In this document: positions 28,684-37,144 of the stretch, one piece after another
How the letters are laid out: each line of letters begins with the position of its first letter
Position numbering within the stretch: the first letter of the stretch is position 1
DNA from: Streptomyces olivoverticillatus
Lineage (GTDB): Bacteria; Actinomycetota; Actinomycetes; Streptomycetales; Streptomycetaceae
Length of the DNA stretch: 64,000 bases
Reading direction: 5' to 3'
NCBI RefSeq assembly: GCF_014203555.1
Contig: NZ_JACHJH010000003.1
Coordinates: forward strand, 332,899 to 396,898
The notes under the pieces: model-generated
Databases searched by the model: none
Told to the model about the DNA's origin: nothing
What the model saw: the letters and a program-made list of their open reading frames with translations, nothing else
Position numbers and translations under genes: made by a program

Positions 28684-30111
28684 ATGGCGACCGCAGCGCA
28701 CCGGCAGCAGCCGGAGCAGCCCGAACAGCAGGCAGGCCTGGCGCAGCTCAGCCTGGGTATCGCCGCTGCGCGGAACCTGGCGACCACCACCAAGAGCGTC
28801 CCGCAGATGCAGGGCATCAGCTCGCGGTGGCTGCTGCGCATGCTGCCCTGGGTGGAGGTGAAGGGCGGCGCGTACCGCGTCAACCGGCGCCTGGCCTACG
28901 AGGTCGGCGACGGCCGGGTCACGTTCGTCCAGGAAGGGGCCACGGTCCGGGTCGTCCCCGCGGAGCTCGGGGAACTGCCGCTGCTGCGCGGCTTCCACGA
29001 CGACGAGACGCTGCGGGCCCTGGCCGAGCGCTGCCGGCAGCGGGAATACGAACCCGGCCAGGTGATCGCCGAACGGGGCCGGGCCGTCGACCACGTCTAT
29101 CTCATCGCGCGCGGCAAGGTGGAGAAGGCCGGCACCGGGAAGTACGGCGAGGAGACCCGGCGCGGCGTGCTGACCGACGGCGGGTTCTTCGGCGCCCAGG
29201 CGGTGGCCGAAGAGCCTGGCGAGTGGGCGTTCACGGCACGCGCCATGACGGCCTGCACCGTCCTGGCCCTGCCCCGGGACGCGTACAAGGAGGTGGCGGC
29301 CCGCAGCGAGCGGCTGCGGGACCACGTCCGGCTGCGCCAGGACGAGAAGGCGCGGCCGCAGAACAAGAAGGGCGAGGCGAACATCGCCCTCGCCTCCGGC
29401 CACACCGGCGAGCCGGTGCTGCCGGGCACCTTCGTCGACTACGAGCTTGCCCCCCGCGAGTACGAACTGAGCGTGGCGCAGACGATCCTCCGGGTGCACA
29501 GCCGGGTCGCCGACCTCTACAACGACCCCATGGACCAGGTCGAGCAGCAACTGCGGCTGACCATCGAGGCGCTGCGCGAGCGTCAGGAAGCCGAGCTGGT
29601 CAACAACCCCGAATTCGGCCTGCTGCACAACGCCGACTACAGCCAGCGCATCTCGACCCACTCCGGCCCGCCCACGCCCGACGACATGGACGAGCTGCTG
29701 AGCATGCGGCGGGGCACCAAGGCCTTCTTCGCCCACCCCCGGGCCATTTCCGCCCTCGCCCGCGAGTGCAACAAGCGGGGCCTGTCCTTCGACAGCGCCG
29801 ACGTCGGCGGCCACCCGGTCCCCGCCTGGCGGGGCGTGCCGATCCTCCCCTGCGGCAAGCTCCCCGTCTCGGAAGAGGGCACTTCCGCCATCCTCGCCAT
29901 GCGCCTGGGCGAGGCCGAACAAGGCGTGGTCGGCCTGCGGCAGACCGGTATCCCGGACGAGTACGAGCCCGGCCTGAACGTGCGGTTCATGGGCATCAAC
30001 GACCAGGCCCTCATCTCCTACCTGGTGAGCACCTACTACTCGGCGGCCGTTCTGGTCCCCGACGCGCTCGGCGTCCTCGAGAACGTCGAGGTCTTCCACA
30101 CCCCGTCCTGA
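28684..30111 (+). CDS. Family 2B encapsulin shell protein with cyclic-nucleotide-binding-like domain
   Basis: Protein of 475 residues, formerly annotated as Crp/Fnr-like or EshA-like. An HK97-type shell fold is implied by the N-terminal [20 protein letters not shown] and the C-terminal two thirds ([82 protein letters not shown]). A CNB domain is inserted at about residues 95-210 ([28 protein letters not shown]). It lacks a DNA-binding domain. It is followed by 2-MIB synthase and GPP methyltransferase; this trio is the known compartmentalised 2-MIB system, in which the synthase is cargo. ATG follows AAAGGGA. Confidence 0.93.
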   Translation: MATAAHRQQPEQPEQQAGLAQLSLGIAAARNLATTTKSVPQMQGISSRWLLRMLPWVEVKGGAYRVNRRLAYEVGDGRVTFVQEGATVRVVPAELGELPLLRGFHDDETLRALAERCRQREYEPGQVIAERGRAVDHVYLIARGKVEKAGTGKYGEETRRGVLTDGGFFGAQAVAEEPGEWAFTARAMTACTVLALPRDAYKEVAARSERLRDHVRLRQDEKARPQNKKGEANIALASGHTGEPVLPGTFVDYELAPREYELSVAQTILRVHSRVADLYNDPMDQVEQQLRLTIEALRERQEAELVNNPEFGLLHNADYSQRISTHSGPPTPDDMDELLSMRRGTKAFFAHPRAISALARECNKRGLSFDSADVGGHPVPAWRGVPILPCGKLPVSEEGTSAILAMRLGEAEQGVVGLRQTGIPDEYEPGLNVRFMGINDQALISYLVSTYYSAAVLVPDALGVLENVEVFHTPS

Positions 30112-30157
30112 CGGGCACCCCGGAACAGAGAGAGAACCGGAACAGAGAGAAGAAGCT

Positions 30158-31360
30158 GTGTCACTGCTGTCCCGGATCACGGCGCCCACGGCCCGCAACG
30201 ACGTGGCGCGGCTGGTGTCCACGCTGCTCACCCACCACCAGGGCGTGCGCCGTTCCGCGCCGCAGACGCTGCCCGGAACCGCCCCCCGCCCGACGGGCAC
30301 CGCCCTGCCCACCGGGCCGACCGGGCCGGGCACCTCCGCCGCCCGTATCGCGGCCCGGAAGGCCTCGAATCCGGCCGGCGCCACCCCCGACGAGCGTGGG
30401 GCCGGCGTCCCGGAGCTGTACTGCCCGCCCGCGCTCCGGGACGACCCGGCACTCGGCCGGGAGGTCAACGACCACCTGGTGGAGTGGGCCGACGAGGTCG
30501 GGATCTACGCCGGACGGCTCGACCGCGTCCGCGCGGCGGACTTCGGGCGCCTGATGATGCTGGCCCACCCCGACACCGACGACCCGGACCGGCTGCTGGC
30601 GGCGGGCAAGTGCGCGCTGGCGGAGTGGGCCACGGACGACTACTACTGCGACGACGAGACCGTGGGCTCCAGGCCCGAACTCCTCGGCTCGCACCTCGGA
30701 CTCGCCTACGCGGCCACCGACCCCGCCCACCTCCCGGCCCGCTACGCGCCCGCCTGGGAAAGGGACATGCAGAGCGACCCCGTACGTGTCGCCCTGCGCT
30801 CGGGCCTCGACCACCTGGCCCGGTACGCGGAGTCGTCCCAGGTGGCCCGGCTGCGACACGAAGTGGCCGTCCTCTTTGTGGGCTACGGCCAGGAAGGCTC
30901 CTGGCGGTCCCGGGGCCACATGCCCGGCGTCCACGAATACCTCGCCCACCGCCAGATCAACAGCTTCCTCCCCTGCATCGCACTGACCGACGTGGTGGGC
31001 GGCTACGCACTGCCCGCAACCGAGTACGCCGACCCGCGCGTGCGCCGCGCCGTGACGACGGCCGCGACGGCGAGCACGCTCGTCAACGACCTGTACTCGA
31101 TGACGAAGGAACACGCCTCCTCGGGCGTGGAGTTCAACTTGCCCCTCGTGATCGCCGAGGAAGAGCGGTGCTCGCCGCGCGAAGCGATCGAGCGGAGTGC
31201 GGAGATCCACGACGAGCTGGTACGCGCCTTCGAGGCGGAGGCGGCGGCCCTCGCCCTCACCGGCTCGCCGCAGCTGCGCCGGTTCCTCGCGGGTGTGTGG
31301 GCCTGGCTCGGCGGCAACCGCGAATGGCACAGCGGCAGCCCCCGCTACAACGCCGCCTGA
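30158..31360 (+). CDS. tpc: 2-methylisoborneol synthase (encapsulin cargo terpene cyclase)
   Basis: Class I terpene cyclase of 400 residues that turns 2-methyl-geranyl diphosphate into 2-methylisoborneol, the earthy odorant. The Asp-rich motif is DDYYCDDE (~159-166) and the NSE triad is NDLYSMTKE (~310-318). The first ~115 residues are a disordered Pro/Thr/Ala/Gly-rich region (PGTAPRPTGTALPTGPTGPG), the region known to direct this enzyme into family 2B encapsulins. GTG start 46 bases after the shell gene. Downstream is the dedicated methyltransferase. The symbol tpc follows usage for 2-MIB clusters. Confidence 0.95.
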   Translation: MSLLSRITAPTARNDVARLVSTLLTHHQGVRRSAPQTLPGTAPRPTGTALPTGPTGPGTSAARIAARKASNPAGATPDERGAGVPELYCPPALRDDPALGREVNDHLVEWADEVGIYAGRLDRVRAADFGRLMMLAHPDTDDPDRLLAAGKCALAEWATDDYYCDDETVGSRPELLGSHLGLAYAATDPAHLPARYAPAWERDMQSDPVRVALRSGLDHLARYAESSQVARLRHEVAVLFVGYGQEGSWRSRGHMPGVHEYLAHRQINSFLPCIALTDVVGGYALPATEYADPRVRRAVTTAATASTLVNDLYSMTKEHASSGVEFNLPLVIAEEERCSPREAIERSAEIHDELVRAFEAEAAALALTGSPQLRRFLAGVWAWLGGNREWHSGSPRYNAA

Positions 31361-31422
31361 GCCCGCCCCCCTTTCTTGTCACCACACCCGTCCCCCTGCA
31401 CGCATGCCGTAAGGAGCACCCC

Positions 31423-32280
31423 ATGACGACCACGCCCGCGCCCGCCGGCGTCCTGCGCACCGCCTACCAGAAGGCCGTCGCGGACTACTGGAACAACGAG
31501 AAGGACCCGGTCAACCTGCGCCTGGGCGACGTCGACGGCCTCTACCACCACCACTACGGGATCGGCGACTACGACCCGTCCGTCCTGGAGGGCCCGCAGG
31601 AGACCCGGGACGAGCGGATCATCGCGGAACTGCACCGGCTGGAGTCGGCCCAGGCCGACGTCCTCCTCGACCACCTCGGCCCGATAGCCCCGGGCCGGCG
31701 CCTGCTGGACGCCGGCTGCGGCCGGGGCGGCACCAGCATCATGGCCAACGCGCGCTTCGGCTGCCAGGTGGACGGCATCTCCATCTCGCAGTCCCAGGTC
31801 GACTTCGCAGGCGGCCAGGCCGCCAAGCGCGGCGTGGACGACAAGGTCCGCTACCACTTCGCCAACATGCTGGACACTGGCTTCCCGACCGGTGCCTTCC
31901 AGGGCATCTGGAACAACGAGTCCACCATGTACGTGGACCTCTTCGAGCTCTTCGCCGAGCACGCCCGCCAGCTGGCGTACGGCGGCCGCTACGTCACCAT
32001 CACCGGTTGCTACAACGACGTCACGGGCGGCCGCTCCAAGGCCGTCAGCCGCATCGACGAGCACTACACCTGCAACATCCACCCCCGCAGCGCCTACTTC
32101 AAGGCCATGGCCGCCAACGGCCTCGTGCCCATCAACGTCGTCGACCTGACGGCCGCCACGATCCCGTACTGGGAGCTGCGCGCCCAGTCCTCCCTGGCCA
32201 CCGGCGTCGAGGACCCGTTCCTGACCGCGTACCGCGAGGGCAGCTTCCACTACCTGCTCATCGCCGCCGACCGCGTCTGA
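31423..32280 (+). CDS. gppmt: Geranyl diphosphate 2-C-methyltransferase
   Basis: SAM-dependent methyltransferase of 285 residues that methylates GPP at C2 to give the non-canonical C11 precursor for 2-MIB. SAM motif LLDAGCGRGGTSIMANARFG begins near residue 95; DGISISQSQVDFAGGQA and GIWNNESTMYVDLFELF are typical of the GPPMT/cyclopropane-synthase-like group. ATG follows AAGGAG. It is the last gene of the operon and is followed by a terminator. Confidence 0.95.
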   Translation: MTTTPAPAGVLRTAYQKAVADYWNNEKDPVNLRLGDVDGLYHHHYGIGDYDPSVLEGPQETRDERIIAELHRLESAQADVLLDHLGPIAPGRRLLDAGCGRGGTSIMANARFGCQVDGISISQSQVDFAGGQAAKRGVDDKVRYHFANMLDTGFPTGAFQGIWNNESTMYVDLFELFAEHARQLAYGGRYVTITGCYNDVTGGRSKAVSRIDEHYTCNIHPRSAYFKAMAANGLVPINVVDLTAATIPYWELRAQSSLATGVEDPFLTAYREGSFHYLLIAADRV

Positions 32281-32307
32281 GCGCCCCGGGCCCTGCCCGT
32301 ACGCATC

Positions 32308-32342
32308 GAGGCCGCCCGGGACGTTCACGCCCGAGCGGCCTC
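32308..32342. terminator. Bidirectional terminator hairpin
   Basis: 8-bp outer stem plus 4-bp inner stem (32308-32320 with 32330-32342, one mismatch), loop 9 bases, between the convergent methyltransferase and maleylpyruvate-isomerase-like genes. Confidence 0.75.
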
Positions 32343-32373
32343 TGGCGCCGGTGCCGCCGGGCACCGGTCACTC

Positions 32374-33186
32374 TCAGAACTGCGAGTTGTCGAACCAGAG
32401 CGCCAGCAGGTCCTCGTCGCCGAGAACCTCGAAGGCGGACGAGGAGCGGTCGACGCGTCCGTAGAGGAGCAGCAGCAGGTCCGCGGCCGGTCCGTGGACG
32501 GCGGCGTCGGCCGGCGCGGCGCTCCGGGCATCCGCGGGCTCCAGGCCGAAGCCGTCGGGGCGCAGCCGGACGGTCCAGTCGGCGTCGGTGTCGGTGCAGC
32601 GGAAGCGGATGGTCTCGCCATTGCCCCGCAGATGGGCCACGCCGGGGGCGAAGGGCGTCGCGAAGGGCAGGTTGACCAGGAATTCGTCGACGCCGTCGGC
32701 CGCGAGGCCCGGGTCGATGACCGGCCGGAGGCCGAGGGCGAGTTCCGCGTCGGCGCGGTGCACCAGGGTCTCGAACAGCATGCGGCGCACCCAGAACCTG
32801 GCGTGGGGATCGGCGCCCCAGACCCACATCGGAGCGTCCGGGTCGAGGTCCGCGAACACGCTCTCGGCCTCGGCGGCACTCTCGGCCAGCCAGTCGGCAT
32901 AGCCGCTCTCCTGCTCCGGCAGCCGCAGCTCCACCTCGCGGCTCGTCGGCCGTTCCTGGACGCGTTGGCGCAGGAGCACGGAGAACCAGCGCTGCACGCT
33001 GCCGGCGTGCCGGACGAGGTCGACGAGCGTCCAGCCGGGGCAGGAGGGCACCGGCGTCGCGAGGCTCGCGCCCTTGACCACCGACACGAAGCGGGCGGTC
33101 TCCGCGGCGATGGCGTCGCGGTGGGCGGCGGGGGCGGACGCCCAGCCCGCGTGACCCGACTGACCCGAATGATCCGAAGTATTCAC
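32374..33186 (-). CDS. Maleylpyruvate isomerase N-terminal (DinB-fold) family protein
   Basis: Protein of 270 residues with the actinobacterial mycothiol-dependent maleylpyruvate isomerase architecture: an N-terminal four-helix bundle (AHRDAIAAETARFV, PVPSCPGWTLVDLVRHAGSV with the metal His, then RRMLFETLVHRADAELALG) and a C-terminal SCP-like domain. The family uses mycothiol in isomerase or S-transferase reactions; many members have no known substrate. Its GTG overlaps the stop of the sugar-binding lipoprotein gene by four bases, an unusual partner for an ABC transporter. Confidence 0.85.
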   Translation of the reverse strand: MNTSDHSGQSGHAGWASAPAAHRDAIAAETARFVSVVKGASLATPVPSCPGWTLVDLVRHAGSVQRWFSVLLRQRVQERPTSREVELRLPEQESGYADWLAESAAEAESVFADLDPDAPMWVWGADPHARFWVRRMLFETLVHRADAELALGLRPVIDPGLAADGVDEFLVNLPFATPFAPGVAHLRGNGETIRFRCTDTDADWTVRLRPDGFGLEPADARSAAPADAAVHGPAADLLLLLYGRVDRSSSAFEVLGDEDLLALWFDNSQF

Positions 33187-34436
33187 CTTGCCGCGTCCCT
33201 GATCTGTCCGGCCCGGCGGCCTGACCGGCCGGGCGCCTGTTCGCAGCCTGTCACACAACCCCCGGGCGGCCGCATCCGGGACGCCCGGCGGCCCCAGATC
33301 GTCCGGTACGCCGCGCGGTAGCCGCGCGGGTCCCAGGACGTGACCCCGCCGCTGTTGGCGGCCGTCGCGATATGCACGGGGGCGACGTATCCACTGGCGG
33401 GCTCGCCCGAGAAGGCGCGGTTGAACTCGTCGACGATCTGCCAGCCCTGCTCGGTGAGCGCCTCGGGCACGGTGGCCGCCTGGAACTGCCTGCTGTTGAT
33501 GCGCTGGAACGCGGACGGGTCGCCGTCGCCCGCGCCGATGTTGAAGGGGGCGCCCGCGCCCTTCTTGCGGGCCGCGCGCAGGGCCGGGGCGGCGTCGGCG
33601 AAGTACACGTCGTTGATGGCGACGGAGTGCGTCCACCGGTCGCGGAAGCGGGAGAGGAGCGAGGAGACCTCTTGGGGAGTGCGGCTGCTGGAGTCCGGGA
33701 TCGGGATGTTCTCCTCCGACAGCAGCCGCACGGCGGGGCAGGTGGCGAGCTCCTTCTTGATCAGTTCGGACTTGTTCTTGGCGAAGGGGATCGAGGCGTC
33801 GGTGAACACGACGACTCCTGCGGTGCCGCGGGAGTCGGCGATGACCCAGTCCGCACTGGCCTTTGCGACGTCCTCGACCCTCGTGGTGACATTGGTGAAG
33901 AGCCGTGGGCTCCCGCTGGGTCCGGGGGAGTCGACGGCGTGCCAGCCGATGAGCGGGATGTGCTCCTCGTCGGCCTTCGCGACCTGATGGGACGTCAGGC
34001 GCGGGTCGAAGCCGCCGATGACGATGCCCGACGGCCGGAGGGCGATGGCCTGGCTGAAGGCCGCTTCGATTCCGGCCGGGGTGCCCTGGCCGTCGATCAC
34101 CCGGACGTGCCAGCCGATGGCGTTCGCCGCTTCCTGCACGCCCTTGGCGGTGCCCGCGACGCCGGGGTTGGTCATGGTCTGCGCGACGAAGACGATGTCC
34201 TTGCCGGAGACGGCCATGGGGCCGGTGGTGGGGCCGTTCCACGCGAAGTCGGTCTTCTCGGCCTGCCGGACGGCCGCTTGGGCCCGGCCCAGGACGGCGG
34301 GGCAGCCGGGCCGCGCCGGCCCGGTGGGGAGGGGCGCGGGGCCGGTCGACGCACCCCGATCGCAGCCGGCGACGACGCCGGCCGCCGCTGCCAGGACGAC
34401 CGCGCCTGCCAGGGCGGTCCTGCGGTTCGCGAACAC
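33183..34436 (-). CDS. Sugar ABC transporter substrate-binding lipoprotein
   Basis: RbsB-like periplasmic-binding-protein family lipoprotein of 417 residues. GTG start after GAGGAG; lipobox GVVAGC gives Cys25. Motifs: IVFVAQTMTNPGVAG, IGWHVRVIDGQG, ALRPSGIVIGGFDP, GTAGVVVFTDASIP and SVAINDVYFADAA, all typical of the ribose/xylose-binding group. The last ~34 residues (after YRAAYRTIWGR) are Arg/Gly-rich and look like run-on sequence. It lies downstream of the permease and ATPase genes in one operon. Ligand unknown. Confidence 0.9.
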   Translation of the reverse strand: MFANRRTALAGAVVLAAAAGVVAGCDRGASTGPAPLPTGPARPGCPAVLGRAQAAVRQAEKTDFAWNGPTTGPMAVSGKDIVFVAQTMTNPGVAGTAKGVQEAANAIGWHVRVIDGQGTPAGIEAAFSQAIALRPSGIVIGGFDPRLTSHQVAKADEEHIPLIGWHAVDSPGPSGSPRLFTNVTTRVEDVAKASADWVIADSRGTAGVVVFTDASIPFAKNKSELIKKELATCPAVRLLSEENIPIPDSSSRTPQEVSSLLSRFRDRWTHSVAINDVYFADAAPALRAARKKGAGAPFNIGAGDGDPSAFQRINSRQFQAATVPEALTEQGWQIVDEFNRAFSGEPASGYVAPVHIATAANSGGVTSWDPRGYRAAYRTIWGRRASRMRPPGGCVTGCEQAPGRSGRRAGQIRDAAR

Positions 34437-34480
34437 GGGGCTCCTCGCGGAGGAAGGTCAGGGGAGCGGACGGCTGGGCG

Positions 34481-35527
34481 TCACGGGGTGACTCCGGGCC
34501 GGTTGGGGGGTGCCGGGGACGGGCCCGTCCGTCGGTGGCGCAGTTGCCGGCGGGCGGCGTAGCCGGCCAGGCCGACGGCAATGAGCAGGGTGACGCCGTT
34601 GAACAGCGGGGTGACCCAGAACCGGGCGCCGAGCTGGCCGATGCCCGCGAGGCCGATGGCGAGGATGGACACGGCGACGAGCGTGCCCAGGGCATTGGCA
34701 CGGCCGGGCCGGATCGCGGTGGAGCCGAGCAGGGCGCCGACGAAGGCGGGCAGCAGGTAGTCCATGCCGACGCTGGGGTTGCCGATCTGCTGCTGCGCGG
34801 CGAGCAGTACCCCGGCGACGCCGACGACCAGGCCCGATCCGGTGAAGGCGTAGATCACGTAGCGCCGGGAGGGGATGCCCACCAGCTCGGCGGCGCGGGG
34901 GTTGGCGCCGATGACGTACAAGTACCGGCCGAGCGGCAGCCGTTCCAGCATCAGCCACAGCAGGGCCGTGAGGGCGAGGACGTAGAAGGCGGAGACGGGC
35001 AGGCCGAGGAACCTGGAGTCGTACAGCTCGGTGAAGGCGGTGGGCAGGCCGTGCGGGCCGGGGACGATGCGGGCGCCGTCGGTGATCCAGCCGGTGAAGG
35101 CGTACAGGATGCTGCCCGTGCCGAGGGTGGCGATGAAGGAGTCGATTTTCGCGAATTCGACGACGGCGCCGTTGACGGCACCGATGGCGGCCCCGGCGAG
35201 GAGCACCGTAAGGCAGACGAGCGGCCAGGGCCATTCTCCGGTGACGATCAGACGCATCGTCACGACGTGCGCGAAGCCGAGGCCGTAGCCGATGGACAGG
35301 TCGAACTTGCCGGTCGCGATGGGGATCGTCGCGCCGAGCGCGAGGATGGCGGGGATCGACTGGTTGGAGAGGACGGCGGAGATGTTGTCCAGGGTGGGGA
35401 AGGTGTCCGGCAGGGCGAGGGAGAAGGCCAGGAACAGCAGGGCGGTGAGGGCCAGGAGGCCGTAGGCGCCGATGAGGTGCCCGAAGCGGCGGCTCAGCGG
35501 GGGACGGGGCGAGGGGGAGGGGGTCAT
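34481..35527 (-). CDS. Sugar ABC transporter permease (RbsC-like)
   Basis: Integral membrane protein of 348 residues with about ten hydrophobic helices, for example LLALTALLFLAFSLALP, LVCLTVLLAGAAIGAVNGAVV and LVAVSILAIGLAG. The coupling segment GANPRAAELVGIPSRRY is typical of BPD_transp_2 permeases. Only one permease gene is present, so it likely forms a homodimer. Its ATG overlaps the stop of the ATPase gene by four bases (ATGA). Confidence 0.93.
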   Translation of the reverse strand: MTPSPSPRPPLSRRFGHLIGAYGLLALTALLFLAFSLALPDTFPTLDNISAVLSNQSIPAILALGATIPIATGKFDLSIGYGLGFAHVVTMRLIVTGEWPWPLVCLTVLLAGAAIGAVNGAVVEFAKIDSFIATLGTGSILYAFTGWITDGARIVPGPHGLPTAFTELYDSRFLGLPVSAFYVLALTALLWLMLERLPLGRYLYVIGANPRAAELVGIPSRRYVIYAFTGSGLVVGVAGVLLAAQQQIGNPSVGMDYLLPAFVGALLGSTAIRPGRANALGTLVAVSILAIGLAGIGQLGARFWVTPLFNGVTLLIAVGLAGYAARRQLRHRRTGPSPAPPNRPGVTP

Positions 35528-37062
35528 CGTCCCGTCGTCGTCCCGGTGAGGGCGGCCATGGCCGAGGCGGCGTGGGCGAGGGCGGTGACGGTGAGGGCGT
35601 CGCCGCTCAGCTCCGTCGTCACGCTCCCGCGGACGAAGACCAGGGCGCGGTGGCACACGGTGGCGACCTCCTCGAAATCGGTGGAGATGAGCAGGACGGC
35701 GAGGCCCCCGGCCAGCGCGTCCTGGATCAGGCGGTGGATCGCCGCCTTGGCGCCGACGTCCACTCCGGCGGTCGGCTCCTCCAGGATCAGCAGGCGCCGG
35801 TGCACGCTGAGCCACCGGCCGACCATGACCTTCTGCTGGTTGCCTCCGGACAGGGTGGCGATCGGCGTCTCGCTGTCGTGGGGCTGCACCGAGAACCGCT
35901 CGATCAGGGTGGTGGCCTCGGCGCGCTCGCGTCCCGGGCTGATCCAGTGCGAGCCGACGCCGCCCGCGCGCGGGTTGGCCAGGAAGTTCTCCCGTACGGT
36001 CAGTTCGGCCGCACACCCTTCTTCCTGGCGGTTGCTGGTGACGAAGCCCGTGCCGGCGCCGACGGCGGCCGCGACCGTGCCCGGCCGGTACGGCCGTCCG
36101 CCCAGCAGGATCCGGCCGCCGAGGACCGGCCGGGAGCCGGCGAGGGCGCGGCCCAGCTCCATGTGTCCGGCGCCGGTGAGGCCCACCATGCCGAGGATCT
36201 CGCCGGCCCGCAGCTGCAGGCTGACCGGCCCGGTGTGCTCGGTCCGTACGGCCTCCAGGGTCAGCAGGGGCGGGCCCGCGGCCGGGGCGGTGAGCCGGTG
36301 GCCGGCCGGTTCGTAGCCCACGATGTCGTGCACGAGCCGGGCGGGGCTGTGGTCGGCGAGCGTGCCGTGGCTGATGAGGCGGCCGTCGCGCAGGACGGCG
36401 AAGGTGTCGGCGACCTTGTACACCTCGTCGATCCGGTGGGTGACGAAGACGATGGCGTGGCCGTGGTCGCGCAGGGTGTGCAGGACGTCGAAGAGCCGGG
36501 CGCAGTCCGCCGCGGGGAGGCTGGCGGTGGGCTCGTCCAGGACGATGAGCTCGGCTTCGGTGCACAGGGCGCGGGCGATGGCCACCAGGGAGCGCTCGGC
36601 GCGCGAGAGGTCGGCGACGGGGGCGTCCGGGTCCAGGTGCGCGGCGACGATGGACAGGGCCTCGGCGCACTGCCGCCGGGTCCGCCGCCAGGACACCAGC
36701 CCCGCGCGGCGCGGGTATCCGGTGCCCAGGGCGATGTTCTCGGCGACGGTCATCGATCCGACCAGTCCCAGGTCCTGGTGGATGAAGGACATGGTGCGGG
36801 AGGCGGTCTCGGTGCCGAGCGGGTGCCCGGCGACGGTCACCTCGCCCTCGTCCGGGTGGTGGATGCCCGCGAGCACCTTGATGAGGGTGGACTTTCCGGC
36901 GCCGTTGGAGCCGAGCAGGGCCAGGATGCTGCCGTGGTCGATGTCGAGGTCGACGCCGTCCAGCGCGAGCGTGCCGCCGAGCTGCTTGCCGAGGCCGCGG
37001 ATGCGGACGAGCGGCCCGGGGCCACGGCCAGGGAGAGGGCGGAGCTCAGGAGTGTCGCGCAC
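35524..37062 (-). CDS. Sugar ABC transporter ATPase, double domain (RbsA/MglA-like)
   Basis: Protein of 512 residues with two nucleotide-binding domains. First domain: Walker A GSNGAGKST (~50), signature-like LSRAERSLVAIARAL and Walker B LIVLDEPTAS. Second domain: degenerate P-loop GLTGAGHMELGRAL, intact signature LSGGNQQKVMVGRWL and LLILEEPTAGVDVGA. This asymmetric pattern is normal for RbsA-like importers. GTG start after GGAGAAG. First gene of the operon ATPase, permease, binding protein, isomerase-like protein. Confidence 0.94.
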   Translation of the reverse strand: MRDTPELRPLPGRGPGPLVRIRGLGKQLGGTLALDGVDLDIDHGSILALLGSNGAGKSTLIKVLAGIHHPDEGEVTVAGHPLGTETASRTMSFIHQDLGLVGSMTVAENIALGTGYPRRAGLVSWRRTRRQCAEALSIVAAHLDPDAPVADLSRAERSLVAIARALCTEAELIVLDEPTASLPAADCARLFDVLHTLRDHGHAIVFVTHRIDEVYKVADTFAVLRDGRLISHGTLADHSPARLVHDIVGYEPAGHRLTAPAAGPPLLTLEAVRTEHTGPVSLQLRAGEILGMVGLTGAGHMELGRALAGSRPVLGGRILLGGRPYRPGTVAAAVGAGTGFVTSNRQEEGCAAELTVRENFLANPRAGGVGSHWISPGRERAEATTLIERFSVQPHDSETPIATLSGGNQQKVMVGRWLSVHRRLLILEEPTAGVDVGAKAAIHRLIQDALAGGLAVLLISTDFEEVATVCHRALVFVRGSVTTELSGDALTVTALAHAASAMAALTGTTTGR

Positions 37063-37144
37063 AGACTTCTCCAGGACTGATCAGGACAAGCCGCTGCATT
37101 TCCGTCATGCTACGGTCCCGCCGCCCTCCCCGCCGGATGGGCAG

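Noticed and set aside
34535..37080. Long plus-strand open frames opposite the ABC permease and ATPase
   Set aside because: Valine/Gly/Glu-rich composition without motifs; the minus strand has clear Walker and signature motifs.
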